From contig NZ_CP025546.1 in assembly GCF_003614435.1 (NCBI RefSeq), forward strand, positions 1,116,001 through 1,180,000: DNA of 64,000 nt, given 5' to 3'. Source of the stretch: Mycobacterium paragordonae (GTDB lineage Bacteria; Actinomycetota; Actinomycetes; Mycobacteriales; Mycobacteriaceae). The translations under genes were made by a program, and so were the position numbers. The notes under the pieces were generated by a model. It saw nothing but the letters and a program-made list of their open reading frames with translations. It made no database searches and had not been told where the DNA came from. Shown here piece after piece: positions 1 through 9,110 of the stretch. Numbering within the stretch: the stretch's first letter is position 1; every line of letters starts with the position of its first letter.

Positions 1-672
1 AATGACGACCTCGGCGCGATGTCCAGCTGGTACGTCTGGGCCGCTCTCGGGATGTACCCGGTCACCCCGGGTACTGCGCTGCTCGCCATCAACACACCGC
101 TGTTCGATCGCGCGGTCATCGCTTTGCCGACAGGACAATTCATTCGGATCACCGCGCCGGGCGCCTCGGGTCTCAACCGCCTGAAGTACATCAGAGGTCT
201 GCGCGTCAACGGCGAACCGAGTGACCGGACGTATCTGCCCGAGTCGTTTATCCGCACCGGCGGCGAGATTGCGTTCTCGCTCGGGGCGCGGCCCGACAGC
301 TGGGGCACCGCCGCATCCTCGGCGCCTCCGTCGTTCGGCGCGGGTGGTTCGGCGGTGACGGTCAACGTCGAGCGTCCGCTCGTGACGATCGCGCCCGGGA
401 CGACCGGCTCGATACGGCTGGACGCGCAACGGATGATCGACGGGCCCCGCGATTACACGGTCACCGGTACGTCGTATGCGCCGGGAATCACGGTCGCACC
501 GGCCTCCGGCCCTTTCGGGGACGATGGCGCCGCGCAAGTGGACGTCGCAATCACGGTGGCGCAGTCGGTACCCGTGGGTTACTACCAGGTGTATCTGACC
601 ACGACCGTCGCAGGGAGCAGCAGATATCTGACCGTCATGGTCGACGTCGCGGGGGCGGATTCGGTCGAATAG
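1..672 (+). CDS. GH92 family alpha-1,2-mannosidase, C-terminal part (5' end outside window)
   Basis: The frame is open from base 1, so only the last 223 residues are present. It begins with [13 protein letters not shown] and then LGMYPVTPG, the conserved late catalytic-core region of glycoside hydrolase family 92 (calcium-dependent exo-acting alpha-mannosidases). The GH92 core ends near residue 105. It is followed by about 110 residues rich in beta-strand patterns, probably an extra beta-sandwich domain. The family is normally exported; the signal peptide would lie upstream of the window. The stop is 18 bases from the stop of the convergent kinase gene. The M. tuberculosis counterpart is probably Rv0584. 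Family assignment is secure; substrate (mannan, lipomannan or host glycans) is not known. Confidence 0.85.
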   Translation, partial: NDDLGAMSSWYVWAALGMYPVTPGTALLAINTPLFDRAVIALPTGQFIRITAPGASGLNRLKYIRGLRVNGEPSDRTYLPESFIRTGGEIAFSLGARPDSWGTAASSAPPSFGAGGSAVTVNVERPLVTIAPGTTGSIRLDAQRMIDGPRDYTVTGTSYAPGITVAPASGPFGDDGAAQVDVAITVAQSVPVGYYQVYLTTTVAGSSRYLTVMVDVAGADSVE

Positions 673-690
673 AGTTGGTGCACCGTCGAA

Positions 691-1551
691 TCAGAGTCGG
701 CGCACCCACCATCGGTCGCGGTCGACGTGGCCGGGTGACGACGGTCGGGGATGGTGCGTGGCGGCCCCGAGCACCTGCGTCGGACGCGGTCGACGGCCCG
801 GTTCCTTGTCCAGGCAGGCGGCGACGATCGGAGCCAGCGTGTGCGGTACCCCGTCCAGATCGGGGTTGGCCGTCCTGATGTTCTCGAGCATGGCGAAATA
901 GTGTCCGCCGTAGAACGGAGCGTGCCCGGCGGACGCGAAGACCATGACCGAGCCCAGAGCGAACACGTCGGAGGCCCAGCTGAGATTGACCTCGCCGCGT
1001 GTCTGTTCCGGCGACATGTACTCGGGGGTGCCGATTACGGTGCCGTAGTCGGTGATTCGGAGGTTGTCGACCGCGTGGGCGATGCCGAAGTCGATCACCC
1101 GCGGACCGTCCGGCGCAAGGATGATGTTGGACGGCTTGAGGTCGCGGTGCACGAGGCGGGCGTGATGGATGGCGATCAGCGCTTCGCACAGGCCGAGCAG
1201 CACGGTGGTAGCGGCTTCGGTGGAGAGCGCGCCGTGTTGTCTCACCGCCTCGTGCAGCGTTGGCCCCTCGACGTAGGCGGTTGCCAGCCAAGGGGTTTCG
1301 GCTCGGGGATCAGCATCGATGATCGGGGCGTTGAAGAAACCGCCGACCGCTCGCGCGGCATCGACCTCACGCGCGAAGCGTTCCCGGAATTGGCTGTCCT
1401 CGGCGAGTCCTGGATTGACCAACTTGATGGCGGCGAGCCTGCCGCTGGGCAGCCTGCCGAGGAACACCGTGCCCATGCCACCGCGGCCCAGCCGGCCGAG
1501 CAGCGTGAAGGGCCCGATCTGGCGGGGATCGTGTACTGACAAGGAGTCCAC
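691..1551 (-). CDS. Serine/threonine protein kinase, kinase domain only
   Basis: A 286-residue Hanks-type kinase. Visible are the glycine-rich loop (GRGGMG, about residues 22-27), the ATP lysine K43 in AAIK, the catalytic loop HRDLKPSN, the DFG motif and the activation-segment end GTPEYMSPEQ. All core residues look intact, so it should be active. There is no transmembrane segment and no sensor domain, unlike most mycobacterial Pkn proteins; the protein ends with an Arg/Pro-rich tail just after the kinase fold. The start is GTG. It begins 9 bases after the stop of the VIT/vWA membrane protein on the same strand, so the two are almost certainly one operon, and that protein may supply membrane anchoring or be a substrate (inference). 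Confidence 0.88.
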   Translation of the reverse strand: MDSLSVHDPRQIGPFTLLGRLGRGGMGTVFLGRLPSGRLAAIKLVNPGLAEDSQFRERFAREVDAARAVGGFFNAPIIDADPRAETPWLATAYVEGPTLHEAVRQHGALSTEAATTVLLGLCEALIAIHHARLVHRDLKPSNIILAPDGPRVIDFGIAHAVDNLRITDYGTVIGTPEYMSPEQTRGEVNLSWASDVFALGSVMVFASAGHAPFYGGHYFAMLENIRTANPDLDGVPHTLAPIVAACLDKEPGRRPRPTQVLGAATHHPRPSSPGHVDRDRWWVRRL

Positions 1552-1560
1552 TGCGCGTAC

Positions 1561-4161
1561 CTACCTGATGGCGACGGTGACGTAGCTGCGGCCCGATGGA
1601 TCTTGCACTGCGACAGAACCGATTTCGTTGATCCGCAGGCTGGTTGCCGCGGTTCGGTTGGTGTCGCTGCCGTCGGTGATCCATTCGGCGATCTGGTGTG
1701 GGGTGCCGTCCTTGCCGACGACCACCAATCGCACGGTTCGGCCGGCCGGGATGCCCGCCACGTGTGCACCGATCAGGCAGCCTGATCCCTGCGGGCTGAT
1801 TGTGACGTCGAGTCGCGCACCACTACCCGGGTCGACACCGCTTGCCGTCGTCGTCGGCGGCGGGGTCGGGGTGGCGGTGACGGAATGATTCGGCGCCGGC
1901 GCTGTCGACGTCGTCGTCTGGGTCGCTACGACGCCGACCACCGAGACGCCGGCCGCGATGACGGCAGCGCCCACGCCCGCGCCGATGTACCGCCCAGCGC
2001 GGGATCCGGACCGTGGTGCGGCCGGCGGTGGCGGGGGTGCCGACATCGGGGGTGCCGCCATCGGGGGTGCCGCCATCGGCGGTGGCGCCATCGGGGGTGC
2101 CGCCATCGGCGGTGCGGCCATCGGGGGTGGGGATGCCGGCATGGGTGGCGGTGCCGAGGTGCCCGGGGCGGTGGGGGGTGCGGCGCGTGAGGCAACGTGC
2201 GGCCTGGGCACCGCCGGGCCGCTCGCCGGGTCGCGAGTGGAAGCCACGATGCGGGCGTACTCGATCGCGTAAGGCGACAGGTCCGGTCCGGCGTCGGCCC
2301 AGTCGGCGGGTAGCTCGACGGACTGGATCACCTCCCGCGGAGCATTCGCCGCGCGGGCAGGCGCATTGCTGACGGCAACGAAGGCGGTGAATCGTGTCAG
2401 CACACCGAACCGCAAAGACGTCGAGACGATGAGTTGTTCGAGGCCCGCGGCGTCCTCGATCCGGCACCTCAAGTAACGGTGCTGCAGGTCGGCGAGGAAT
2501 GCCCGTGCCCACCCCTGCGTGACCGCGCCCCCCTCGACCGGCGCCGCAGCCACCCGCGACGCCCAGGGCTGCCCTTCGATCCCAGTTCCCGAGACCGCGA
2601 CACTGCCCGCCGCGGAGCCACGGAACCGTCCGGTGATCACCGTCGCGATACCCGGGTAGACGTCGGGCGGGCGGCTCGGCGAAACGGTGTTGGTGAGTAA
2701 CTGCAGTCCCTCGCCCGCAAGGCTGAGATTGGTCAGGAAGGCCGGCCCCAACAATCGGGGCAAGGTCGGCAGCACGGTATCGAGCGAGTCTTCGGTTTCG
2801 GCGATCAACATTTCACCGCGGCCGGCGCCGGCGAGCCGGCGCAGCAGACCGGTGTTAACCGCGCCGCCGATCCCGATCGTGTGTACCCGCACCACACCGT
2901 TCTTCAGCGTGAACGACGAGGTGATCTGGTCCTCGTTGCCGACCTGTCCACCGGTGATCACGACCAGAAACGACGGACGTCCCGGATCGTCGAGCAGGCC
3001 GGAAGCGGTATGCAGCGCGGGCAGCAGGTCGGGGTTCCCGAGCGCCTTGCCGGCGATGACATGCTCGATCGCACGGAATCGATTGCGCTCGGTAGCCGGC
3101 ACCAGCCCGGCCCATCCCGGATTGCTGACAGCGTCGGCGAACACCAGCACGCTGAATCGGTCGGACGGCCCCAAGCAGTTGACCAGGTGGGCCGCAGCGC
3201 GGCGGGCGGCGCTGCGGCGCCAGCCGGACATCACCGCCGACGCGTCGACGACGACGACGACATCGCGTGCACCGCTTGGCATTTGGTCGACAGCGGGGGG
3301 TAGGACGGTGAGCGCGAACGTGCCCTCGGACCCGCCGCCGTCGGCGCTGGTCAGCAACGACAACGACGGCAGCGTATGGGCGGCGGCGCGGATCCGCAGC
3401 ACCAGGTCGCGGTCCAGAGGCTGGCCGGGAAGGACTTCGATCCGCATCATCCGGTCCGCTTCGGTAGTGAGGATCCGGGTTCGCAGCGTGCACCCGACTT
3501 CATCGACGCGGTAAGCGCCGGGCGCGATGCTGACCAGAACCGAGAGCCGCGCACTGCTTCCCGGCTGGATGGGCGGAGATACCCGGGACGCATCGGGCAC
3601 CAGGTGGGTGTCGGCGCTGGTGCCGGCGCCGACCTGACCGCCGGCCAATGGAGCGCCGGGAATGTAACGGGGAGCGGCGACCAAGGGGAAGCGGAAGAAG
3701 AACTCACCGTCGCAGTAGGACAACCGCATGCTCAGCAACAGTCGGACAGTGACTCGCTCCCCGGGCGCCAGCGTGCCCACCCGGATGGTGACGAGGTCCT
3801 CACGTTCCTGCTCGAGGATTACGGCTTTGTCCCGGTGCAGCCGACTGGCCGCATACCGGTCACGGGCCTCGGCGCGCTCCATCAACCAGCCGTCGATAAC
3901 CGTTGTCCCGGTTCGGATCTGCAGCGAGCTCACGGCCGCCAGTTCGGGCAACGGAAAAACGTAGGTGGCTTCGAGCGGGCCGGGGGCGCTGTTGTAGAAG
4001 GTGGCACGGAGTTCGACCAGGCACGCCAACCCCGCGATATCGGCCCGCAACCAGATCTCCTCGAGGGGAAGAGCGCCGCCGGCGACGGCGACGTAGCCGA
4101 AGCCGGGATCGACAGACGGTTGCGATACGACGACGTCGTCGAAGACGGGTGCTCGCATCAT
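1561..4161 (-). CDS. VIT and von Willebrand factor A domain membrane protein
   Basis: An 866-residue protein. Residues about 10-150 resemble a VIT (vault/inter-alpha-trypsin) domain, with RATFYNSAPGPLEATYVFPLP typical of that fold. Residues about 298-470 form a vWA domain. The metal site is degraded: the first motif reads DASAV where DxSxS is expected, and the later conserved TDG is TGG. Residues about 667-710 are a Pro/Met/Ala-rich linker built from PPMAA repeats. One hydrophobic helix follows (about 727-748, GAGVGAAVIAAGVSVVGVV), then a Thr/Pro stretch and a roughly 95-residue C-terminal domain that is probably outside the cell. Two ATG codons are adjacent at the start (4159-4161 and 4156-4158). 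It is cotranscribed with the downstream kinase. VIT plus vWA proteins usually act in protein-protein interaction; the exact role here is unknown. Confidence 0.8.
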   Translation of the reverse strand: MMRAPVFDDVVVSQPSVDPGFGYVAVAGGALPLEEIWLRADIAGLACLVELRATFYNSAPGPLEATYVFPLPELAAVSSLQIRTGTTVIDGWLMERAEARDRYAASRLHRDKAVILEQEREDLVTIRVGTLAPGERVTVRLLLSMRLSYCDGEFFFRFPLVAAPRYIPGAPLAGGQVGAGTSADTHLVPDASRVSPPIQPGSSARLSVLVSIAPGAYRVDEVGCTLRTRILTTEADRMMRIEVLPGQPLDRDLVLRIRAAAHTLPSLSLLTSADGGGSEGTFALTVLPPAVDQMPSGARDVVVVVDASAVMSGWRRSAARRAAAHLVNCLGPSDRFSVLVFADAVSNPGWAGLVPATERNRFRAIEHVIAGKALGNPDLLPALHTASGLLDDPGRPSFLVVITGGQVGNEDQITSSFTLKNGVVRVHTIGIGGAVNTGLLRRLAGAGRGEMLIAETEDSLDTVLPTLPRLLGPAFLTNLSLAGEGLQLLTNTVSPSRPPDVYPGIATVITGRFRGSAAGSVAVSGTGIEGQPWASRVAAAPVEGGAVTQGWARAFLADLQHRYLRCRIEDAAGLEQLIVSTSLRFGVLTRFTAFVAVSNAPARAANAPREVIQSVELPADWADAGPDLSPYAIEYARIVASTRDPASGPAVPRPHVASRAAPPTAPGTSAPPPMPASPPPMAAPPMAAPPMAPPPMAAPPMAAPPMSAPPPPPAAPRSGSRAGRYIGAGVGAAVIAAGVSVVGVVATQTTTSTAPAPNHSVTATPTPPPTTTASGVDPGSGARLDVTISPQGSGCLIGAHVAGIPAGRTVRLVVVGKDGTPHQIAEWITDGSDTNRTAATSLRINEIGSVAVQDPSGRSYVTVAIR
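2038..2140 (-). repeat. 15-nt tandem repeat coding for PPMAA units
   Basis: On the + strand the unit reads gccatcgggggtgcc with small variations (gggg/gcgg). It runs about six times and encodes the Pro-Met-Ala-rich linker of the VIT/vWA protein just before its membrane helix. The unit length is a multiple of three, so gain or loss of copies keeps the frame. Confidence 0.75.
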
Positions 4162-4320
4162 GTCAGCCCTCTCGCCGGGGAGCGCAGATCGCGGCTGCTG
4201 GAGTCAGTGTGGCATAACGCATGGTGGGCCGTCCGGTAATCAGGTCCTTGTGGTATTTCCACAGGTCAGGGCCAGATTCGCAAACGGGCCTGCACGGCCT
4301 CTCAAAGGATTCTTGGACCC

Positions 4321-6696
4321 TCAGACCATCTCGTTCTTGGTGAGCCACCGCATCACCGGCCAGCCCACGAACACCGGCAGCCAGCAGGTCAGCACCCGGT
4401 ACAGCAGCACCGAGGGCACGCCGATGGCGGCCGGCACTCCGAAGGCGGCAAGCCCACCGATCAGTGCGGCTTCCACCGCGCCGACTCCGCCCGGGGTCGG
4501 CGCCGCGGACGCCAGTGTTCCGCCGACCATTGTCACGACCGTGACGGTGACGAACGTGGTCCCGCCGCCGAAGGCTTCGACACTGGCCCACAACGCCAAC
4601 GCCGCGCCCAAAGTTGTTCCGGCAGCGCCCAATACGATCAGCCCGAGACGCTTGGGCTCCCGGGCCAGCTCGGTGAGGTCGCGGGTCACCTCGCCGATCT
4701 TGGGGCGCAGTTCGGTTGCCAGCCAACGCCTCAGGTTCGGCACCAACAGGAAGGTGCCGATGATGCCCAGCGCCACACCGGCGATCAGATACAGCACGGT
4801 GGCGTTGGGGACGAAGTGGGAAAGGTCGGTCGATGTCCCGGCTACGGCGCTGAACAGTATCAGCAACGCCAGGTGCACGATCACCTGAACCGACTGCTGC
4901 AGCGCCACCGCCGCGGTGGCACGCAAGGCGGTCAGGCCACCCTTCTGCAGGAACCGGGTGCTCAGCGCCAGGCCGCCGACGCCGGCCGGTGTCGTTGTCG
5001 CCGCAAAAGTGTTGGCCACCTGCATGATTGACAGCTTCCAGAAGCTCACCGCACCGTCGGCGCAGGCCCACAGCGCCCCGGCCGCACCGACGTAAGTCAG
5101 TGCCGATACCGCCAGGCCCAGCAGCGCCCACCACCAGTTCGCCGTCCGGAGTTCGTGGAAGAACGTCGGCACGGTGCTGATGAAGGGGTAGGCGACATAG
5201 ACCAGAGCGCCGATCAGCACCAGTTGGATGAACTGGCTGCGGCTGAACCGGGTGATGGTCTCGGTTTCGATTTCGTCGGCACCGGTCTGGCGCTTCACCT
5301 CCGCCCGCGCGCCGGCCATCACCGCCTTCGGGTTGGCCACCGATTGCCGGATACGTTTGGGCACAGCAGCTTTGGTGAGCCGGCGGGAGGCCGTCAGGAT
5401 GCTGTCCTTGCCGAAGGCCGCGATCGCCGCGGTGACCGCGGACTCCGCGTCGTAGAGTGCCGACGTCGTCACCAGGAGTTGGGCGATGTCGGATTGGAGT
5501 TGCGCGTCGGTGGCGCCGTATTCGGCGGCGCCGAACCCGCCGAAGAGCACCTTGCCGTCGGCGACCGTGATCTCGTTGCAGCGCAGGTCGCCGTGCGAGA
5601 TCTGGTGGTCGTACAGGACGTGTAGCGATTCCCAGACGCTGGCGACGGGTGTGTCGGCGGCGCATTCGTCGAGCGGAAGGCCCTGCACGGGTTGGTGCGC
5701 ATACATCGTCCAGCCGCGGTCCAGAGCGGCCAGCGCGATGGTGGAGGTATTCGCGACGCCGGTGTCCGCGACGGCGATGGCCATCAGCGCGCGATGCTCG
5801 ACGGCGCGGCGCAGGGAGGTTTGCAGGGGTGCGGTCTCGGACCCGCGCAGCCGCAGTTTCCACCACACTTGGCGCAGCGCGCCCCCGCTGCGCTGATGCG
5901 GGCCGTACAACTCGACTGCCGCGCGGGCGGACGGTTCGGTCGACTCGGCCGACAACACCAGCGGCCCCGGTCCGCCCGGGCGGACCACCACGAGACGTGA
6001 TACCAGGAATCCGCGTCTGGCCATCGCGCGGACCGCGCCGTCCAGCGGCACTTCCAACGCGGGGGTACCGACCACCAGCACCACGAAAGCCCCGACGAAC
6101 CAGCCCACCGAGAGTCCCACCACCGCGCGGGCCGGCACGATCGCGCTCACCACCAGGTGGATGGGCACGAAAGCCAGGAGCAGCGCCCACCACCAGTGCC
6201 GCCACCGGGCCGGGAGCCACGGTCCGGACACGGTGAGCACCGCCGCGAGCATCGCGATCCAGCGCGGGTCGTCGAGGAATTGGGCCGGCACGGTGGTGAG
6301 TTTGTCGTTCAGGTCGAAGTGCCACCGTGGCGCGGCGATGCGGTTGCTGCTGATCGACAACGGGAGCACGGCCATCAGAGCGGCCGCCCCGTATGCGCCC
6401 AGGAGCTTCCACTGCCGGGACAGGATCAAGCCGATCAGGATCACGAACGGCAGCGCCAGGATCGCGATGCCGTACACCAGGTACACCAGATCGGACTGAG
6501 TCGGCGTGAGGACCCCGACTATCTCGGAGATCGACTTCTCCAGTGCCACCCAGCGAGGGCGGGTGATCAGGGAGCTGGTCACCACCGCCACGAGGGCGAC
6601 GGCGGCCAGGGCGAGCCGGATGATGTCGTTGGTGCGGCGGGTCAGCGGTTGCAGCAAGCTGCCGGACACGGTGATGTCGCGGCCGTCCACTCGCAT
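4321..6696 (-). CDS. Polytopic membrane protein: kinase-like domain plus LPG-synthase/UPF0104-type transmembrane region
   Basis: A 791-residue protein in three parts. The N-terminal part (about 1-230) has several hydrophobic helices. A middle soluble domain (about 260-470) resembles a small-molecule or protein kinase: it has SHGDLRCNE in catalytic-loop position, but the metal-binding DFG is replaced by FGG in LFGGFG, so it looks like a pseudokinase. The C-terminal part (about 485-790) has about eight helices with FAATTTPAGVGGLA and ASAAPTPGGVGAVEAAL. The glycine-rich PxPGGxG motif is typical of the MprF/AglD-type (UPF0104) flippase-like family. The start is ATG. The size and position beside a GH92 gene match Rv0585c of M. 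tuberculosis. The substrate is unknown; lipid or lipid-linked glycan movement is the likeliest role. Confidence 0.75.
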   Translation of the reverse strand: MRVDGRDITVSGSLLQPLTRRTNDIIRLALAAVALVAVVTSSLITRPRWVALEKSISEIVGVLTPTQSDLVYLVYGIAILALPFVILIGLILSRQWKLLGAYGAAALMAVLPLSISSNRIAAPRWHFDLNDKLTTVPAQFLDDPRWIAMLAAVLTVSGPWLPARWRHWWWALLLAFVPIHLVVSAIVPARAVVGLSVGWFVGAFVVLVVGTPALEVPLDGAVRAMARRGFLVSRLVVVRPGGPGPLVLSAESTEPSARAAVELYGPHQRSGGALRQVWWKLRLRGSETAPLQTSLRRAVEHRALMAIAVADTGVANTSTIALAALDRGWTMYAHQPVQGLPLDECAADTPVASVWESLHVLYDHQISHGDLRCNEITVADGKVLFGGFGAAEYGATDAQLQSDIAQLLVTTSALYDAESAVTAAIAAFGKDSILTASRRLTKAAVPKRIRQSVANPKAVMAGARAEVKRQTGADEIETETITRFSRSQFIQLVLIGALVYVAYPFISTVPTFFHELRTANWWWALLGLAVSALTYVGAAGALWACADGAVSFWKLSIMQVANTFAATTTPAGVGGLALSTRFLQKGGLTALRATAAVALQQSVQVIVHLALLILFSAVAGTSTDLSHFVPNATVLYLIAGVALGIIGTFLLVPNLRRWLATELRPKIGEVTRDLTELAREPKRLGLIVLGAAGTTLGAALALWASVEAFGGGTTFVTVTVVTMVGGTLASAAPTPGGVGAVEAALIGGLAAFGVPAAIGVPSVLLYRVLTCWLPVFVGWPVMRWLTKNEMV

Positions 6697-6841
6697 GTGC
6701 AGGGGTCCTTTGAGGTCCTTGTAATCCGTCTTCCGGGTTGCCGCTGTCGTCTGTTCTACGACAACTTAACGTGCCAATTGGTTCACATCCCGCTCACGTA
6801 GTGTCGGCACTGTCGTGTGTTGGGGAGTAGGAGGACTGGGC

Positions 6842-7789
6842 GTGGTGCGGACCGAGAACGACACCTGGGAGATCACCGAGAGTGTGGGGGCGACGGCGCT
6901 GGGCGTGGCGGCGGCTCGCGCGGCGGAGACCGAGAGCGAAAACCCACTGATCAGTGATCCTTTCGCGCGGGTTTTCCTCGACGTGGTGGGCGACGGGATC
7001 TGGAACTGGTTCGCCGCGCCGGACCTGCCGGACGAGCTGCTTGAAGCGGAGCCGCAGCTGCCCGACCAGATGCAGTCGATGGTCAACTACATGGCCTCTC
7101 GCACGGCTTTCTTCGACACCTTCTTCCTGGATGCGGCGCGGGCCGGGGTGAGCCAGGTGGTGATTCTGGCGGCCGGCCTGGACGCGCGGGCGTGGCGGTT
7201 GCCGTGGCCGGACGGGACGACGGTCTATGAACTCGACCAGACCAAGGTGCTGGAGTTCAAAGCGTCAACGCTGGCCGACCACGGCGCTGAACCGACCTGC
7301 CGGCGCGTTCCCGTCGCGGTTGACCTGCGTCACGACTGGCCGGCGGCATTGCAGCAGGCCGGGTTCGATCCGTCCGCCCCGAGCGCCTGGTCGGTCGAAG
7401 GGCTGCTGCCGTATCTGCCGGCCGCCGCGCACGAGTTGCTGTTCGAGCGGATTCAGGGCCTCGCCGCGCCCGGTAGCCGGATCGCGGTCGAGGCGCCCGG
7501 GCCGGACTGGATGGACGAAGGTGTGCGGGCGCAGCGCCGTGAGCGGATGGACCGGATCCGCGCGGTGATGGCCAAGGTGGAACCCGAACGCGACATGCCG
7601 CGCACCGACGAGCTGTGGTACTTCGAAGAACGCGAGGACGTTGGCGAATGGCTGCGCCGGCACGGGTGGGACGCGACGGTGACACCGTCCCCGCAGCTGA
7701 TGGCGGGCTACGGACGGGGCATCCCCGACGGGGTGGAGGACACGTCGCCACGCACCCAGTTCGTCTCGGCGGTGCGTTCGGCTAACTGA
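6842..7789 (+). CDS. Class I SAM-dependent methyltransferase, Rv0145/Rv0146-like family
   Basis: 315 residues. The opening [19 protein letters not shown] and the later [19 protein letters not shown] and EGLLPYLP are hallmarks of the large mycobacterial TIGR00027 methyltransferase family, related to leucine carboxyl methyltransferases and often found in polyketide or lipid loci. I chose the GTG at 6842 because AGGAGG at 6829-6834 lies 7 bases upstream and because family members begin at this motif; the open frame extends further up to 6815. Its 3' end overlaps the convergent amidohydrolase by 8 bases. The methyl acceptor cannot be inferred. Confidence 0.87.
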   Translation: MVRTENDTWEITESVGATALGVAAARAAETESENPLISDPFARVFLDVVGDGIWNWFAAPDLPDELLEAEPQLPDQMQSMVNYMASRTAFFDTFFLDAARAGVSQVVILAAGLDARAWRLPWPDGTTVYELDQTKVLEFKASTLADHGAEPTCRRVPVAVDLRHDWPAALQQAGFDPSAPSAWSVEGLLPYLPAAAHELLFERIQGLAAPGSRIAVEAPGPDWMDEGVRAQRRERMDRIRAVMAKVEPERDMPRTDELWYFEEREDVGEWLRRHGWDATVTPSPQLMAGYGRGIPDGVEDTSPRTQFVSAVRSAN

Positions 7790-9065
7790 CTGTCCCCTTG
7801 ATAAGGCGGCCGTTCTTGATGATCGCCGTGAATGCTTCGTCCGGCCGGGTGATCAGCGAGATGTCTGCGACCGGGTCGCCGTCGACGAGGATCAGGTCGG
7901 CCAGAGCGCCTTCGGCCACCACGCCCAGTCGTCCCGGATAGGGGTTGCGCGGCCCGGACATGGCGAGCAGTTCGGCGTTGCGAATGGTGGCCTGCTGCAG
8001 CGTTTCGGCGGGGGTGAACCAACGGGTGAGCTTGGCCAGTTGGGCGCCCTGCCGTCTGGCGAGCGCGGCGTCGAACAACGTGTCGGTTCCGAAAGCGATC
8101 TTGACGTTGTGCTTGATTGCCAGCTCGTAGGCGGTGTCGGTACCGGTGACCATCTGCTGGAACTTGGGCACATTGGCGGGCGGCACCGTCACGGCGTCTT
8201 CGTCGTCGAGGAAGGGCTGCAGGCACCACCACACGTCCTTCTCGGCCAGGAGCGCGGCCGTCTGGTCGTCGATGAGATGCCCGTGTTCGACGCAACGGAC
8301 GCCGGCGGCGACGGCGGTGCGGATCGCCCGGGGCGTGTAGGCGTGCACGGTGACGTAGGTGCCCCAGTTTTCGGCGGCCTCCACCGCGGCGCGCATCTCG
8401 GCCTCGGTGAACTGGGAGACATCGAGGGGGTCGTATGCCGATGCGACGCCTCCGCCTGCCATGAGTTTGAGCTGGGAGGCGCCGCGGCGGAGCATCTCGC
8501 GCGCGCCGCGCAGCACTTCGGCTTCGCCGTCGGCGATCACGGCCGCCCCGATGATCTCTATGTAGCTGAGGTGGCCGCAGATGCCGCGGGGTACCTCATG
8601 CGGCATCCGGAAGTCGCCGTGCCCGCCGGTCTGCGAGATGAAGCCACCCGCCGGGTAGATACGGGGGCCGGGAATCGTGCCGTCGTCGATCGCCTGCTTG
8701 ATGCCGAACACCGGACCACCGAGATCGCGGACGGTGGTGAAGCCGCGCAACAACGTCTCCTCGGCGCTGACGACCGCCCGGGCGAAGACGTAGCCGAGTT
8801 CGCTGACCTGAGCCACCAGCGCCGGGATGGTGGTGAACATCGCGTGCCAGTGCGCGTCGATCAGGCCCGGCATCAAGGTCTTGCCGGTGCCGTCGATCTT
8901 CGGGCCTTGCTCAGGTTGATGGTCACCGGCGGGGGATTCGGCGGCCGGGGCTGTGATCGACGCGATGAGGTTGCCGCGGAGCGTGACATCGTGTGGCCCG
9001 GTGACCCGGCCCTCGACGCTGTCGAAGATGTTGACGTTCGAGATGCGGAGCGCGTCGGTAGTCAT
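7782..9065 (-). CDS. Amidohydrolase family protein (imidazolonepropionase/prolidase-like)
   Basis: A 427-residue metal-dependent hydrolase. The features of the amidohydrolase superfamily appear in order: a small N-terminal beta domain, the DAHWH metal motif (about residue 76), a lysine in QLKLMAGGG that would be the carbamylated bridging residue, histidines in TVHAYT and VEHGH, and the aspartate in [10 protein letters not shown]-terminal beta strand region with DLILVDGDP closes the molecule. Start ATG. The family includes Xaa-Pro and Xaa-Arg dipeptidases and imidazolone propionase; the neighbours give no pathway clue. No signal peptide is visible, so it is probably cytoplasmic. Confidence 0.87.
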   Translation of the reverse strand: MTTDALRISNVNIFDSVEGRVTGPHDVTLRGNLIASITAPAAESPAGDHQPEQGPKIDGTGKTLMPGLIDAHWHAMFTTIPALVAQVSELGYVFARAVVSAEETLLRGFTTVRDLGGPVFGIKQAIDDGTIPGPRIYPAGGFISQTGGHGDFRMPHEVPRGICGHLSYIEIIGAAVIADGEAEVLRGAREMLRRGASQLKLMAGGGVASAYDPLDVSQFTEAEMRAAVEAAENWGTYVTVHAYTPRAIRTAVAAGVRCVEHGHLIDDQTAALLAEKDVWWCLQPFLDDEDAVTVPPANVPKFQQMVTGTDTAYELAIKHNVKIAFGTDTLFDAALARRQGAQLAKLTRWFTPAETLQQATIRNAELLAMSGPRNPYPGRLGVVAEGALADLILVDGDPVADISLITRPDEAFTAIIKNGRLIKGTVS

Positions 9066-9110
9066 CTCACCAAGTGTCGCTCAAGGATGGTCGGCTGATT
9101 GCGCGGGTGC

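Noticed and set aside
4163..6412. Open frame of 749 codons on the minus strand inside the flippase-like gene, other frame
   Set aside because: Arg/Gly-rich and without hydrophobic helices, while the overlapping frame gives a coherent membrane protein.
8040..9098. Plus-strand frame opposite the amidohydrolase
   Set aside because: Antisense shadow of a gene with a complete metal-binding motif set.
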